Source: Chryseobacterium rhizosphaerae
GTDB lineage: Bacteria > Bacteroidota > Bacteroidia > Flavobacteriales > Weeksellaceae
Direction of reading: 5' to 3'
DNA: 64,000 nucleotides
Assembly: GCF_003385455.1 (NCBI RefSeq)
Contig: NZ_QNUF01000012.1
Span: forward strand, 62,001 to 126,000
Part shown: positions 27,477 through 36,415 of the stretch, one piece after another
Position numbering within the stretch: position 1 is the first letter of the stretch
Layout: the number at the start of each line of letters is the position of its first letter
Notes under the pieces: generated by a model
Databases searched by the model: none
Seen by the model: only the letters and a program-made list of their open reading frames with translations
What the model was told of the DNA's origin: nothing
Made by a program: the position numbers and the translations under genes

Positions 27477-27884
27477 ATGAAAAGCGTCTTTCACATATTA
27501 TTTCTCTTTCTTTATATGGTGGTATCTTCAGGGTTTACTACCAGCAAACATGTATGCAAAGGAAATTCAAGTGAAATCCATGTAGGACTGAAAAAGCTTT
27601 CTGATCTGGATTGCCCGAAATGCAGTGCCAATAAACAAAAAAATCATAGTGGATGCTGTAAGCTGGAAGTTAAAAAAATCTGTAAAGAAGACAACCTGCC
27701 ACATTCTTACAAAAACTCTCCGGTTAAATTTTTATCAGCATCCATTCCTTATTATAACTTAGGGACAGTATTTGACAGTGCACCTGCTGCTGACCCTGAG
27801 AATCATACTTCTTATTTTGATCCTTCAAAATACCATCTCAACTACCCTTCCCTTTTCATCCTTCATTGCGTTTACAGAATTTAG
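27477..27884 (+). CDS. Small Cys-rich exported protein, HYC_CC_PP-like
   Basis: The 135-residue protein has an N-terminal hydrophobic signal (VFHILFLFLYMVVSSGFTTS) followed by seven cysteines in the mature part: H-x-C in SKHVCKG, CPKC, a CC pair in HSGCCKLEV, a lone Cys and one near the end. The HxC...CC pattern resembles the uncharacterised Bacteroidota HYC_CC_PP family, often found near metal-efflux genes; the assignment is from memory. It is 70 bp upstream of a TolC gene and starts the RND operon, so a periplasmic metal-binding role is plausible but inferred. Confidence 0.6.
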   Translation: MKSVFHILFLFLYMVVSSGFTTSKHVCKGNSSEIHVGLKKLSDLDCPKCSANKQKNHSGCCKLEVKKICKEDNLPHSYKNSPVKFLSASIPYYNLGTVFDSAPAADPENHTSYFDPSKYHLNYPSLFILHCVYRI

Positions 27885-27954
27885 AATACTGTTGAATCAT
27901 ACTATGATCCCAATAGGGACAACTATTTTTCAATTTTAATTCTAAATATACCAT

Positions 27955-29343
27955 ATGAATTTATCATTCAGAGCACTCATCTTATGGCTGGGCTGCCCTG
28001 CCATGTCCTTTGCTCAATTAACGAGCTTAGAAGACGTATTACTTAGGGCCGAAAAAAATTACCAGTCCATCAAAAAAAAGGAAATCAATATACAGGCCTC
28101 TCAGGAAAGGCTTCAGCTTCAAAAAACCTACTACCTTCCGGAAGTTACGTTAATGGCTCAACAGAGTTTTGGGACTATTAACGCACAAAACGGACCTATG
28201 TACAACCAGGGTGGACTTGGCACAGCCGCTACCTCAATACCGCTGGCAGAACAGAACTGGAATGCTGCATTTGGAAGCTTATATCTTGCTAATGTCAACT
28301 GGAATATCTACACGTTTGGAAAGCTTACCTCCAAAGAAAATATAGAAATCGCCGATACAGAAGTTCATCAAGCAGATTTGCACCAGGAAATTTTCCAACA
28401 CCAGATCAAAACAGCCGCCGCTTATTTCAATCTTCTTGTCAGCCAACGTCTTGAAAAGGTTCAGCACGAAAATCATACCCGTTCAGAAGTCATTTATACC
28501 ATTGCGAAAGCAAGAGCAGAAAGCGGATTAATTCCAGAAGTAGATGCCTCACTTGCCAAAGCGGAAATGTCCAGTGCCCAGACAGCAACGATCAATGCTA
28601 ATGATCATGTACTGGACTACAACAAAAAACTAGCTGATTTGCTGGTGGAAGACTTTACAGATTATCAGCTGGATCATTATTTCAGTAGCAATACCCCATC
28701 TCTGACTCAGGAAACCGCATCATCTTCTGAAATACATCCAAGCATTCTTTTTCTTGCTCAGAAAATGAATAAAAGCAGGAAACAGGAAGACCATTTACAC
28801 ACATTGAAACTTCCATCACTCTCACTTTTTGGAGTATTTCAGGGTCGTGGATCAGGTTTTGGATGGAATTATGTTCAGGATAATGCTGCTTTTTCATCAT
28901 CTTACCTAAAAGGAATCGGAGTAGACAGAATGAATTACATTGTTGGCTTAAACCTCAGCTGGAACCTTACGGACTTCTACAGAACCAGCTTCAAAGTCCA
29001 TGAACAGAAACTGATCACAAAAGCATTGGATTTTGATTATCAACAACTACAACAGGAGTTATCTAACCAGCAGAGCCTTTCTGAATCAAAGTATAAAAAT
29101 GCGCTTATAAAAGTAAAAGAGTCCCGAATACAGATGCAGGCTGCCACAGACGCTTTTCAACAACAAAAAGCTTTATACGAAAATGGCTTGACAACCATTG
29201 TAGACTTCACCCAGGCTCTCTATCTTTTGAACCGTGCTGAGATCAATTATGAAATTGCACAAAATAATTCCTGGCAGGCAGTAATCCTTATTGCGGCTTC
29301 AAAAGGTGACATCTCGATCATTACAAAAGCAATTACCCACTAA
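27955..29343 (+). CDS. TolC family outer-membrane efflux protein
   Basis: The 462-residue protein has a short signal peptide (LILWLGCPAMSFAQ) and the TolC layout: two long helical coiled-coil halves (about 25-70 and 130-215; 340-455) with beta segments between. It would form the outer-membrane duct of the tripartite pump encoded by the next two genes. Translation ends 14 bp before the RND pump gene. Confidence 0.9.
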   Translation: MNLSFRALILWLGCPAMSFAQLTSLEDVLLRAEKNYQSIKKKEINIQASQERLQLQKTYYLPEVTLMAQQSFGTINAQNGPMYNQGGLGTAATSIPLAEQNWNAAFGSLYLANVNWNIYTFGKLTSKENIEIADTEVHQADLHQEIFQHQIKTAAAYFNLLVSQRLEKVQHENHTRSEVIYTIAKARAESGLIPEVDASLAKAEMSSAQTATINANDHVLDYNKKLADLLVEDFTDYQLDHYFSSNTPSLTQETASSSEIHPSILFLAQKMNKSRKQEDHLHTLKLPSLSLFGVFQGRGSGFGWNYVQDNAAFSSSYLKGIGVDRMNYIVGLNLSWNLTDFYRTSFKVHEQKLITKALDFDYQQLQQELSNQQSLSESKYKNALIKVKESRIQMQAATDAFQQQKALYENGLTTIVDFTQALYLLNRAEINYEIAQNNSWQAVILIAASKGDISIITKAITH

Positions 29344-29357
29344 CCAAAAATTTAAAC

Positions 29358-32300
29358 ATGAATCTTATAAAGTTTGCATTACGCAGACCGATATCTGTAA
29401 TGGTATTGGTATTGGGTCTGCTGTTTTTTGGAATAAAAGCCGCTAAAGACGTTAAAGTGGATATCCTCCCGGAAATGAATCTTCCTGTTGTATATGTAGC
29501 CCATTCTTTTAATGGATATACCCCACAGCAGATGGAAGGATACTTCACAAAAATGTATGTGAATATGCTCTTATTTACCAACGGAATCAAGAGTATTGAA
29601 TCTAAAAACACCCAGGGGCTCACCTTAATGAAAGTCAATTTTTATGAAGGAACAAATATGGGGGAAGCCATTGCACAGATTAATGCTCTTTCCACCCGTT
29701 CTCAGGTATTTTTACCTCCCGGAGCTCCACCACCGTTTATTATCCGGTTCGACTCCTCTTCACAACCTGTAGGACAGCTGGTTTTCCGAAGCAGTACAAA
29801 AACCAATAATGAACTTCAGGATATTGCCAATTTCAATGCACGTCCTTTTTTAATTGCTATTCCCGGGCTTACTACTGCTCCGCCATTCGGAGGAAGTCCG
29901 CGTACCATAGAGGTTAATGTAGATCCCGTTAAACTCCGGGCGCACCATATGTCTCCGGAACAGGTAGTGGAAGCCATAAGCCGAAATAATATCACTTCAC
30001 CTTCGGGAAATGTGTATATTGGAGAAACCAATTATCTTACCCCCACCAACAATACTGTAAAAAAGGTTGAAGAACTTGGAGGTATTCCTCTTTTCAAGGG
30101 GACAGCAGATAATGTGTATATCCGGGATGTAGCTACCGTAAAAGACGGGGCGGATATCGCAACAGGATATGCTTTGATAGATGGGAAAAGATCGGTTTAT
30201 ATTAATATCGCCAAAGCCAGTAATGCTTCTACCCTGGAAGTGGTCAATACGCTGAAAAAATCCCTGCCTAAAATACAACGGAATATGCCCGATGATGTCA
30301 ATATTTCCTATGAATTTGATCAGTCCGTTTATATTTCAAATGCTTTAAAAAGTTTAGTTATAGAAGGTATTTTAGGAGCTTTACTAACCGGGCTTATGGT
30401 GATGTTATTTTTAAATGACCGCCGTGCTGCGCTAATTGTTGTTCTGACTATTCCGATATCCATTATTTCGGGAGTATTATTTCTGAAATTATTCGGACAG
30501 TCTATTAATATCATGTCTTTATCAGGCCTTGCTTTAGCCATCGGAATCCTGGTTGATGAAAGTACAGTGACCATTGAAAATATCCATGAGCATTTTGCAA
30601 TGGGTAAAACCCGGGCACGGGCAATATGGGATGCTTGTCAGGAGATTGCCTTTCCGAAGCTTTTAATCATGCTTTGTATTCTTGCCGTTTTTGCTCCGGC
30701 CTTTATGATGAGTGGTATTCCGGGATCATTATTTATGCCACTGGCGATGGCTATTGGTTTTTCAATGATTGTTTCTTTCATCTTATCCCAAACTTTTGTT
30801 CCGGTAATGGCCAATTGGATGATGAAACACGATCCACAAGTCTGTGAGAATCATAAACCCAATTGGTTTACCCGTTTCCGGGACCGTTTTGCCGGATTTT
30901 TATCTTCACTGATGAAACGAAGAAGGATCATAGTAAGTCTAAGTCTTGCGGTTATTTTGTGTATCGGAATCGGACTTTATCAGGGTACAGGAAAAGATGT
31001 GCTTCCGACAGCCAACTCACGCCAGTTTCAGGTTCGTATAAAAGCGGCTGAAGGAACCCGTATTGAAGTGACTGAAATCAAAGTGAAAAAATTTCTGGAA
31101 CATCTGAAAAATAAAGTAGGAAAAGACAATATTGCTATTTCTTCCGTATTTATCGGGCAGCATCCTTCTACATTTGCAGTGAGCCCTATCTATCTGTATA
31201 ATGCCGGCCCACATGAAGCATTGATGCAGGTTGCCCTAAAAGAATTCAACGGAAATTCAGACGAGTTCAAAGATGAGCTACGAAAATATTACAAGGAAAA
31301 AATGCCGGATCTTCAGCTCTCTTTTGAGCCTATAGAACTGACAGAAAAAATTCTGAGCCAGGGAACCAATAATCCTGTAGAGATACGGATTTCCGGAATG
31401 ATGAAAAAAATGAACCGTATGTATGCCGAAAAACTTTTAGCAAAACTGAAAGATATAGACTACATGCGTGATCAGCAAATTCCTCAATCGATGAATTACC
31501 CTGCTTTACAGATTAATATAGACAGAACGAGAGCTGCTCAATTAGGACTGGATGCCCAGGATATTGCAAAATCACTGGTAACAGCTACAGCTTCCACGCG
31601 CTATACCAATAAAAACTTCTGGGTAGGAGGAATGATGGGGATTGCCTATGATGTACAGGTTCAGACTCCCCAGAATATTCTGAACAGCAAAGAAGAGCTG
31701 GCCAGCCTTCCACTGTCAAAAAATTCTGACAGACCTGTTCTCGGAGATGTAGCCACCATTACCCCCACAAAAGAATTAGGTGAAAGCTACAATTTGGGAA
31801 CGATGGGCTACACTACCGTGACAGCCAATATCCACAAAACAGATCTGGAGCAGGCTTCCAAAGATGTGAAAAAAGCAATTGAATCTCTTGGTGAGCTTCC
31901 AAAAGGAGTTAATATTGAAGTGGCGGGAATGTCTCCGGTATTGCATGAAACATTGGATAGCCTTTCTTCGGGATTGCTTATTGCTGCTGCAGTTATTTTT
32001 CTGATGCTTGCTGCTACCTTCCAGTCTTTCCGAGTCTCTCTGGTAATTCTGACAACCGTTCCATTTGTAATTGTCGGTTCATTGGCATTACTGAAACTTA
32101 CAGGCTCTACTTTAAATCTGCAGTCATATATGGGACTCATTATGTCTGTAGGAGTATCCATTGCCAATGCTGTTTTATTAATCAGTAATGCTGAAACAAT
32201 CAGGAAATCAACAGGAAATGCTTTAGAAGCAGGTATTGAAGCTGCCAGATTGCGTATCCGTCCTATCATTATGACCACACTAGCTATGGTTGCCGGAATG

Positions 32301-32510
32301 CTTCCTATGGCTATCGGCTTTGGAGAAGGTGGTGATCAGGTATCACCACTAGGTCGGGCTGTCATCGGAGGACTTATTTTTTCTACGTTCTCTGTTCTGG
32401 TTATCCTTCCTCTTGTTTTCGGATGGATGCAAAAAAATACCAGCATTATTTCTCCTTCGCTAGATCCTGAAGACAAAGAAAGTATCCATTATTCTAATCC
32501 CAATCCATAA
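29358..32510 (+). CDS. RND efflux pump, inner-membrane transporter
   Basis: The 1050-residue transporter has the RND two-fold plan: TM1 at the N-terminus (SVMVLVLGLLFFGIKAA), a large periplasmic loop, TM2-6, TM7 near 525-545, a second loop and TM8-12. The TM4 region reads GLALAIGILVDESTVTIENI (about 390-410), carrying an acidic residue suited to proton relay. It lacks the heavy-metal CzcA/CusA TM4 pattern and looks closer to drug or general HAE pumps. The flanking Cys-rich proteins hint at metals, so the substrate is unresolved. It works with the TolC and adaptor proteins of the same operon. Confidence 0.9.
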   Translation: MNLIKFALRRPISVMVLVLGLLFFGIKAAKDVKVDILPEMNLPVVYVAHSFNGYTPQQMEGYFTKMYVNMLLFTNGIKSIESKNTQGLTLMKVNFYEGTNMGEAIAQINALSTRSQVFLPPGAPPPFIIRFDSSSQPVGQLVFRSSTKTNNELQDIANFNARPFLIAIPGLTTAPPFGGSPRTIEVNVDPVKLRAHHMSPEQVVEAISRNNITSPSGNVYIGETNYLTPTNNTVKKVEELGGIPLFKGTADNVYIRDVATVKDGADIATGYALIDGKRSVYINIAKASNASTLEVVNTLKKSLPKIQRNMPDDVNISYEFDQSVYISNALKSLVIEGILGALLTGLMVMLFLNDRRAALIVVLTIPISIISGVLFLKLFGQSINIMSLSGLALAIGILVDESTVTIENIHEHFAMGKTRARAIWDACQEIAFPKLLIMLCILAVFAPAFMMSGIPGSLFMPLAMAIGFSMIVSFILSQTFVPVMANWMMKHDPQVCENHKPNWFTRFRDRFAGFLSSLMKRRRIIVSLSLAVILCIGIGLYQGTGKDVLPTANSRQFQVRIKAAEGTRIEVTEIKVKKFLEHLKNKVGKDNIAISSVFIGQHPSTFAVSPIYLYNAGPHEALMQVALKEFNGNSDEFKDELRKYYKEKMPDLQLSFEPIELTEKILSQGTNNPVEIRISGMMKKMNRMYAEKLLAKLKDIDYMRDQQIPQSMNYPALQINIDRTRAAQLGLDAQDIAKSLVTATASTRYTNKNFWVGGMMGIAYDVQVQTPQNILNSKEELASLPLSKNSDRPVLGDVATITPTKELGESYNLGTMGYTTVTANIHKTDLEQASKDVKKAIESLGELPKGVNIEVAGMSPVLHETLDSLSSGLLIAAAVIFLMLAATFQSFRVSLVILTTVPFVIVGSLALLKLTGSTLNLQSYMGLIMSVGVSIANAVLLISNAETIRKSTGNALEAGIEAARLRIRPIIMTTLAMVAGMLPMAIGFGEGGDQVSPLGRAVIGGLIFSTFSVLVILPLVFGWMQKNTSIISPSLDPEDKESIHYSNPNP

Positions 32511-32522
32511 TTTTTATATCCA

Positions 32523-33608
32523 ATGAAAAACATTTTATATACCGCCATTACTTTAAGTCTTATCGTTATTCCGGCTTCCTGCAAAGATAAAACGGAAACT
32601 GAGCCAAAGCAGGAAACAAAATCTATGATGATGCCTGCCATGGAAACTGTGGAGATAAAAAAAAGCAATCCAAAAGTTGATCTTACACTTCCCGGTGAGC
32701 TTGTTCCGGATCAGGAAACTGCTTTATTTGCCAAAATACAGAGCTATGTCAAGAAAATTAATGTGGACATCGGTTCTTATGTAAATGCAGGACAAATCCT
32801 TATGATTCTGGAAGCACCGGAAATACAGTCTCAGGCAGCCAATGCAAAAGCTAAATGGCAGGCCCAGGAGGCCATATATACTGCCACAAAATCCAATTAT
32901 GACAGAACGTACAGGGCCAATGAAACCAAAGGAGCAATTGCCAAAGATGCCCTGGATCAGATCACTGCGCGCAAACTTTCTGATGAAGCTCAGCTTAATG
33001 CAGCGAGGTCGGCATACCGTGAAATTCAGGATATCAACCAATATCTGGTTATCCGTGCTCCTTTCAGCGGAGTCATTACAGAAAGAAATGTAGACGTGGG
33101 AGCCTATGTTGGCCCTATGGGAGGAGCTCCACTGATGGTGATACAGAATACCTCGAAATTACGTCTCAGTTTATCCGTTCCCGAAGCTAATGTTCCTTAC
33201 TTGAATCTGGGAGATACCATTTCATTCAGAATCAATGCTCTTCCGGAAAAAAGTTTTAAAGCCAGGATATCAAGAAAATCAGGCTCTTTAGATATGAAGC
33301 TTCGTTCTGAGAAAATAGAAGCTGATTTCATTAATCATTCCAGAGAGCTGAAACCTTTTATGATTGCAGAATCAAGGATCCCTTTACAAAATAATGAAGC
33401 TACATTCTTCATCCCAAGGTCAGCTCTGGTAGAAAGCAATATGGGAATTTATATCATCAGAAAAGAGGCTGGGAAAGCTCAGTTTATCCCTGTAAAAAAA
33501 GGAAGAATTCTAAATGACACCATCGAAGTGTTCGGTGATCTGTCTGAAGGTGATCAAATTATTAAGAAAGGAAATGAAGAAATTTTAGAAGGAAGTATAA
33601 TTAAATAA
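32523..33608 (+). CDS. RND efflux periplasmic adaptor (lipoprotein)
   Basis: The 361-residue adaptor has a lipoprotein signal (VIPASC, Cys near residue 20). The membrane-fusion plan follows: a barrel-sandwich hybrid half (VKKINVDIGSYVNAGQILMILEAPE), a helical hairpin (about 100-160), the second lipoyl half (YLVIRAPFSGVITERNVDVGAYV) and a beta barrel. It bridges the RND pump and the TolC duct. It is 12 bp after the pump gene and 8 bp before the next lipoprotein gene. Confidence 0.9.
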   Translation: MKNILYTAITLSLIVIPASCKDKTETEPKQETKSMMMPAMETVEIKKSNPKVDLTLPGELVPDQETALFAKIQSYVKKINVDIGSYVNAGQILMILEAPEIQSQAANAKAKWQAQEAIYTATKSNYDRTYRANETKGAIAKDALDQITARKLSDEAQLNAARSAYREIQDINQYLVIRAPFSGVITERNVDVGAYVGPMGGAPLMVIQNTSKLRLSLSVPEANVPYLNLGDTISFRINALPEKSFKARISRKSGSLDMKLRSEKIEADFINHSRELKPFMIAESRIPLQNNEATFFIPRSALVESNMGIYIIRKEAGKAQFIPVKKGRILNDTIEVFGDLSEGDQIIKKGNEEILEGSIIK

Positions 33609-33616
33609 TATCAATA

Positions 33617-34045
33617 ATGACAACAATTATCAGAAACCCACTCATCATTATTTTCTGTGCTGTTACCTGGTCTGCATGCAGCAACGAAAAACCTAAAAAG
33701 AACAGTCAGGAAGCTTCCACAATACAAAAAATGCAGCCTGTAGCCTCAGGAAAATATGCAAAAGGGGACAAAGTTCCTAATGAAACCGTCTGTATGGTAA
33801 ACAATGCCTATATGGGTAAAAAGCAAATAGAAGTTCCCCACAACGGAAAAATATATTACGGCTGTTGTGAGATGTGTGTAGAACGTATTCCCAAGGACAA
33901 AACCGTAAGAGAAGCTGTAGATCCGTATACCGGCAAAACAGTAAATAAGGCCAATGCCTATATTGTGATGATAAGTGATGACGGTGAGGTGGCTTATTTT
34001 GAAAATGAGGAAAACTATAAAAAGTTTTTAACTCAGCATTCATAG
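33617..34045 (+). CDS. Lipoprotein with TRASH/YHS-like Cys motif
   Basis: The 142-residue protein has a lipoprotein signal (VTWSAC) and then a compact domain: VCMVNNAYMGKKQIEVPHNGKIYYGCCEMCVERI. The Cys...Cys-Cys-x-x-Cys spacing after a Gly-Lys-x-Tyr-Tyr strand is like TRASH/YHS metal-binding domains (also MlpB-like lipoproteins). It probably binds a soft metal ion such as copper in the periplasm. It is the last gene of the efflux operon and is followed by a terminator. Confidence 0.65.
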   Translation: MTTIIRNPLIIIFCAVTWSACSNEKPKKNSQEASTIQKMQPVASGKYAKGDKVPNETVCMVNNAYMGKKQIEVPHNGKIYYGCCEMCVERIPKDKTVREAVDPYTGKTVNKANAYIVMISDDGEVAYFENEENYKKFLTQHS

Positions 34046-34074
34046 TTTATATTTTTCTACTATTGTTTTAATGG

Positions 34075-34104
34075 CCTGGCAATGGATAATTGCCAGGTTT
34101 TTTT
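34075..34104 (+). terminator. Terminator of the RND operon
   Basis: CCTGGCAA (34075-34082) pairs with TTGCCAGG (34090-34097), followed by seven T residues. Confidence 0.85.
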
Positions 34105-34222
34105 ATTCCTGTAGGGCATACCTACATCCCGGTATAATATCTTTACCAGACCCAAACCTCACAGATTTTAGAAACCGGTGAGGTTTATTGGTAGCTAATG
34201 ATAAATAAAAAAGAAAATAAAA

Positions 34223-34251
34223 AAGACAGACCTTAAAAAAAGATCTGTCTT
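34223..34251 (-). terminator. Terminator of the mrp-nifU-like unit
   Basis: AAGACAGACCTT (34223-34234) pairs with AAGATCTGTCTT (34240-34251) with one mismatch; on the minus strand a T-rich tract follows. Confidence 0.75.
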
Positions 34252-34273
34252 AAAAATATCTCCGATGTAGTTT

Positions 34274-34522
34274 TTACTCTACGTTGATTACTTTTTCAAT
34301 TTCCGGGGCATGTTGTTTAATGGTATTTTCAACACCTAATTTAAGGGTTGAAAAGTTCAATGAACATCCGGAACAGTTACCTAAAAGTTTCACAAAAACC
34401 TGGTTATCTTTCACATCAATAAGCTCAATATCACCTCCGTCCTTATTCAGAAACGGTCTGATGCTTTCCAGAGCTTCCATTACTCTTGTTACTGTATCTT
34501 CGTGCGTTATATTTGTTTCCAT
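34274..34522 (-). CDS. NifU-type Fe-S scaffold protein
   Basis: The 82-residue protein is the stand-alone NifU C-terminal domain: IRPFLNKDGGDIELIDVKDNQVFVKLLGNCSGCSLNFSTL, with the paired cysteines C-x-x-C that hold a transferable 4Fe-4S cluster. It is 48 bp downstream of the Mrp-type ATPase gene on the same strand, so both likely act in cytosolic iron-sulfur assembly or delivery. Confidence 0.9.
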   Translation of the reverse strand: METNITHEDTVTRVMEALESIRPFLNKDGGDIELIDVKDNQVFVKLLGNCSGCSLNFSTLKLGVENTIKQHAPEIEKVINVE

Positions 34523-34570
34523 ATTTTTTCAGTTCAATTCGGTTTTTTCAAATTTGATTGAAAGTTATTA

Positions 34571-35677
34571 TTATTTTGCTTTTGGTGAGCACCCTGCCAT
34601 TGTTGAGATCTTTACAGCTTCAGTAGGAGGAATATTCTTATTTCTTTCTACTAAGCTTTCAACCATCTTTCTTGCTGTTTCTGTATAGATTTCTTCAATT
34701 TTAGAACCTTCCTGAAGAGCTGCAGGTCTTCCTACATCTCCAGCTTCTCTGATACTTTGGATCAAAGGGATTTCTCCAAGCACCGGAATTCCAAGATCTT
34801 CAGCAAGATACTGTGCTCCCTGGTTTCCAAAGATATAATATTTATTCTCAGGAAGTTCATCCGGTGTAAAATACGCCATATTTTCGATTAATCCAAGAAC
34901 AGGAATATTAATACTTTCCATCTGGAACATTGCAATACCTTTTCTTACATCTGCCAATGCCACATGCTGAGGTGTACTTACAATTACAGCACCTGTAACA
35001 GGAACTTCCTGGATAATTGATAAGTGAATATCACCTGTTCCCGGAGGAAGATCTATTAATAAGAAATCCAATTCTCCCCACGCTGCATCTCTGATCATTT
35101 GATTCAATGCTTTTGAAGCCATTGGACCTCTCCATACCACAGCCTGATTAGCTCCTGAGAAATATCCTATAGAAAGCATTTTCACCCCATAATTTTCAAT
35201 AGGTTTCATCATGCTTTTACCACCAACATCTACAGAAATGGGTTTTGCTCCTTCTGTATCGAACATGGTAGGTACTGATGGTCCGTAAATATCGGCATCC
35301 AATAACCCAACTTTAAAGCCCATTTTAGCCAATGTTACTGCCATATTTGCAGAAACAGTAGACTTTCCTACTCCTCCTTTTCCGGAAGCAATAGCGATAA
35401 TATTTTGAATCCCGGGAATCTGTTTTCCTTTGATCTGACTTTGCTGAATTTCACTAGGCTCCGGAGAAACGATTTTAAGTTTTAAATGAACATTTTCTCC
35501 AAACTCACTGGCAAAAGCCTGCTTCATTGCAGCCTCCAGCTTTTTCTTTTCATGCATTGCAGGCGAATGAGCGGTCATGTCAATATAAACATCTTCACCC
35601 ATAATCTGAAAATTATTCACTAAATCGTCTACTTCTATTTCTTTAAGGAAATTTTGAACCTTTTCTTTCGTCAACAT
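34571..35677 (-). CDS. Mrp/NBP35 family P-loop ATPase (ApbC-like)
   Basis: The 368-residue protein has an N-terminal DUF59/MIP18-like domain (about 1-85) and a deviant Walker A motif ASGKGGVGKSTVSANMA near residue 100. DADIYGPSVPTMF and LLIDLPPGTGDIHLSI (Walker B region) follow. Family members bind and deliver Fe-S clusters. The usual C-terminal C-x-x-C pair is not evident here, although a Cys is present near the end (MAGCSPKAK). It precedes a NifU-like gene. Confidence 0.9.
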   Translation of the reverse strand: MLTKEKVQNFLKEIEVDDLVNNFQIMGEDVYIDMTAHSPAMHEKKKLEAAMKQAFASEFGENVHLKLKIVSPEPSEIQQSQIKGKQIPGIQNIIAIASGKGGVGKSTVSANMAVTLAKMGFKVGLLDADIYGPSVPTMFDTEGAKPISVDVGGKSMMKPIENYGVKMLSIGYFSGANQAVVWRGPMASKALNQMIRDAAWGELDFLLIDLPPGTGDIHLSIIQEVPVTGAVIVSTPQHVALADVRKGIAMFQMESINIPVLGLIENMAYFTPDELPENKYYIFGNQGAQYLAEDLGIPVLGEIPLIQSIREAGDVGRPAALQEGSKIEEIYTETARKMVESLVERNKNIPPTEAVKISTMAGCSPKAK

Positions 35678-35826
35678 ATAAATATAAATTGTTTACAAAT
35701 TTACGGATTTTTTCGGTAATTTAGAATCAATAAAATCTATAATATCAGGTGATAAATCAGATGATTAAAAATGTTGTTTATTCTATTTTTTCATTCTGAC
35801 TTTTTATCCGTCACACAAAATAATGT

Positions 35827-36282
35827 ATGGAAAATACTGCTTACCCATCCAAATACGCTTCTCCCAAAGGAATTTTCAACGTTGGAAAGACCAGGTTCAA
35901 ATGGTATGACCTTGCCGGAAATCTTTCCGAAATTTCTTCCCAAGACATCAAAAATGCCCAACTTGCAATAGAAAACGCCGGTGAAAATTTTCAGGAGATC
36001 GATGATCTTGGCTTTGTTATCATGCACCGGTGTGGAGAAAACTATCTTCTTTTGGTCTGCACATGGCGAAGTGAAAATGAATTATGGGAAAGTGTATACT
36101 ATGATGGTTCGGGAACATTTGAAATATGGGACAGAAATAAAACCCATCTCCCCACTTATTGTGTCTGGGAAATGGGAATTGTATATTATGAATCCCGGGC
36201 ATGGAAAAAATACCTGGGAACAGAAAGAAGAGAGAATGATCAGGAGCTGTATCTTCAAGATTTCTTTGAGGGAGAAGTATAG
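35827..36282 (+). CDS. Hypothetical protein, no recognised family
   Basis: This gene encodes 151 residues with no signal peptide or membrane helix. It is rich in aromatic residues (WYDLAGNLSE, TWRSENELWESVYYDG, TYCVWEMGIVYYESRAWKKYL) and has an acidic C-terminus. A mixed alpha/beta soluble fold is expected. It stands alone between the divergent mrp-like gene and the convergent barrel pseudogene. I recognise nothing that suggests a function. Confidence 0.65.
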   Translation: MENTAYPSKYASPKGIFNVGKTRFKWYDLAGNLSEISSQDIKNAQLAIENAGENFQEIDDLGFVIMHRCGENYLLLVCTWRSENELWESVYYDGSGTFEIWDRNKTHLPTYCVWEMGIVYYESRAWKKYLGTERRENDQELYLQDFFEGEV

Positions 36283-36415
36283 ATATTACTCCGGATTTTT
36301 TGAAAGCTATTTTTGCGAAACCCTATAGATTTGAATGAAAAGGAGTATCCTAATAACTTATAGTTTTCAGCAATTTAAAAGTCCAATAATAATGGCCTTT
36401 TTCTAACTTCCTTTC

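Noticed and set aside
27477..27884. Possible small Cys-rich toxin or bacteriocin
   Set aside because: It has a normal signal peptide and the HxC/CC pattern of proteins near efflux genes, and no immunity or processing genes nearby.
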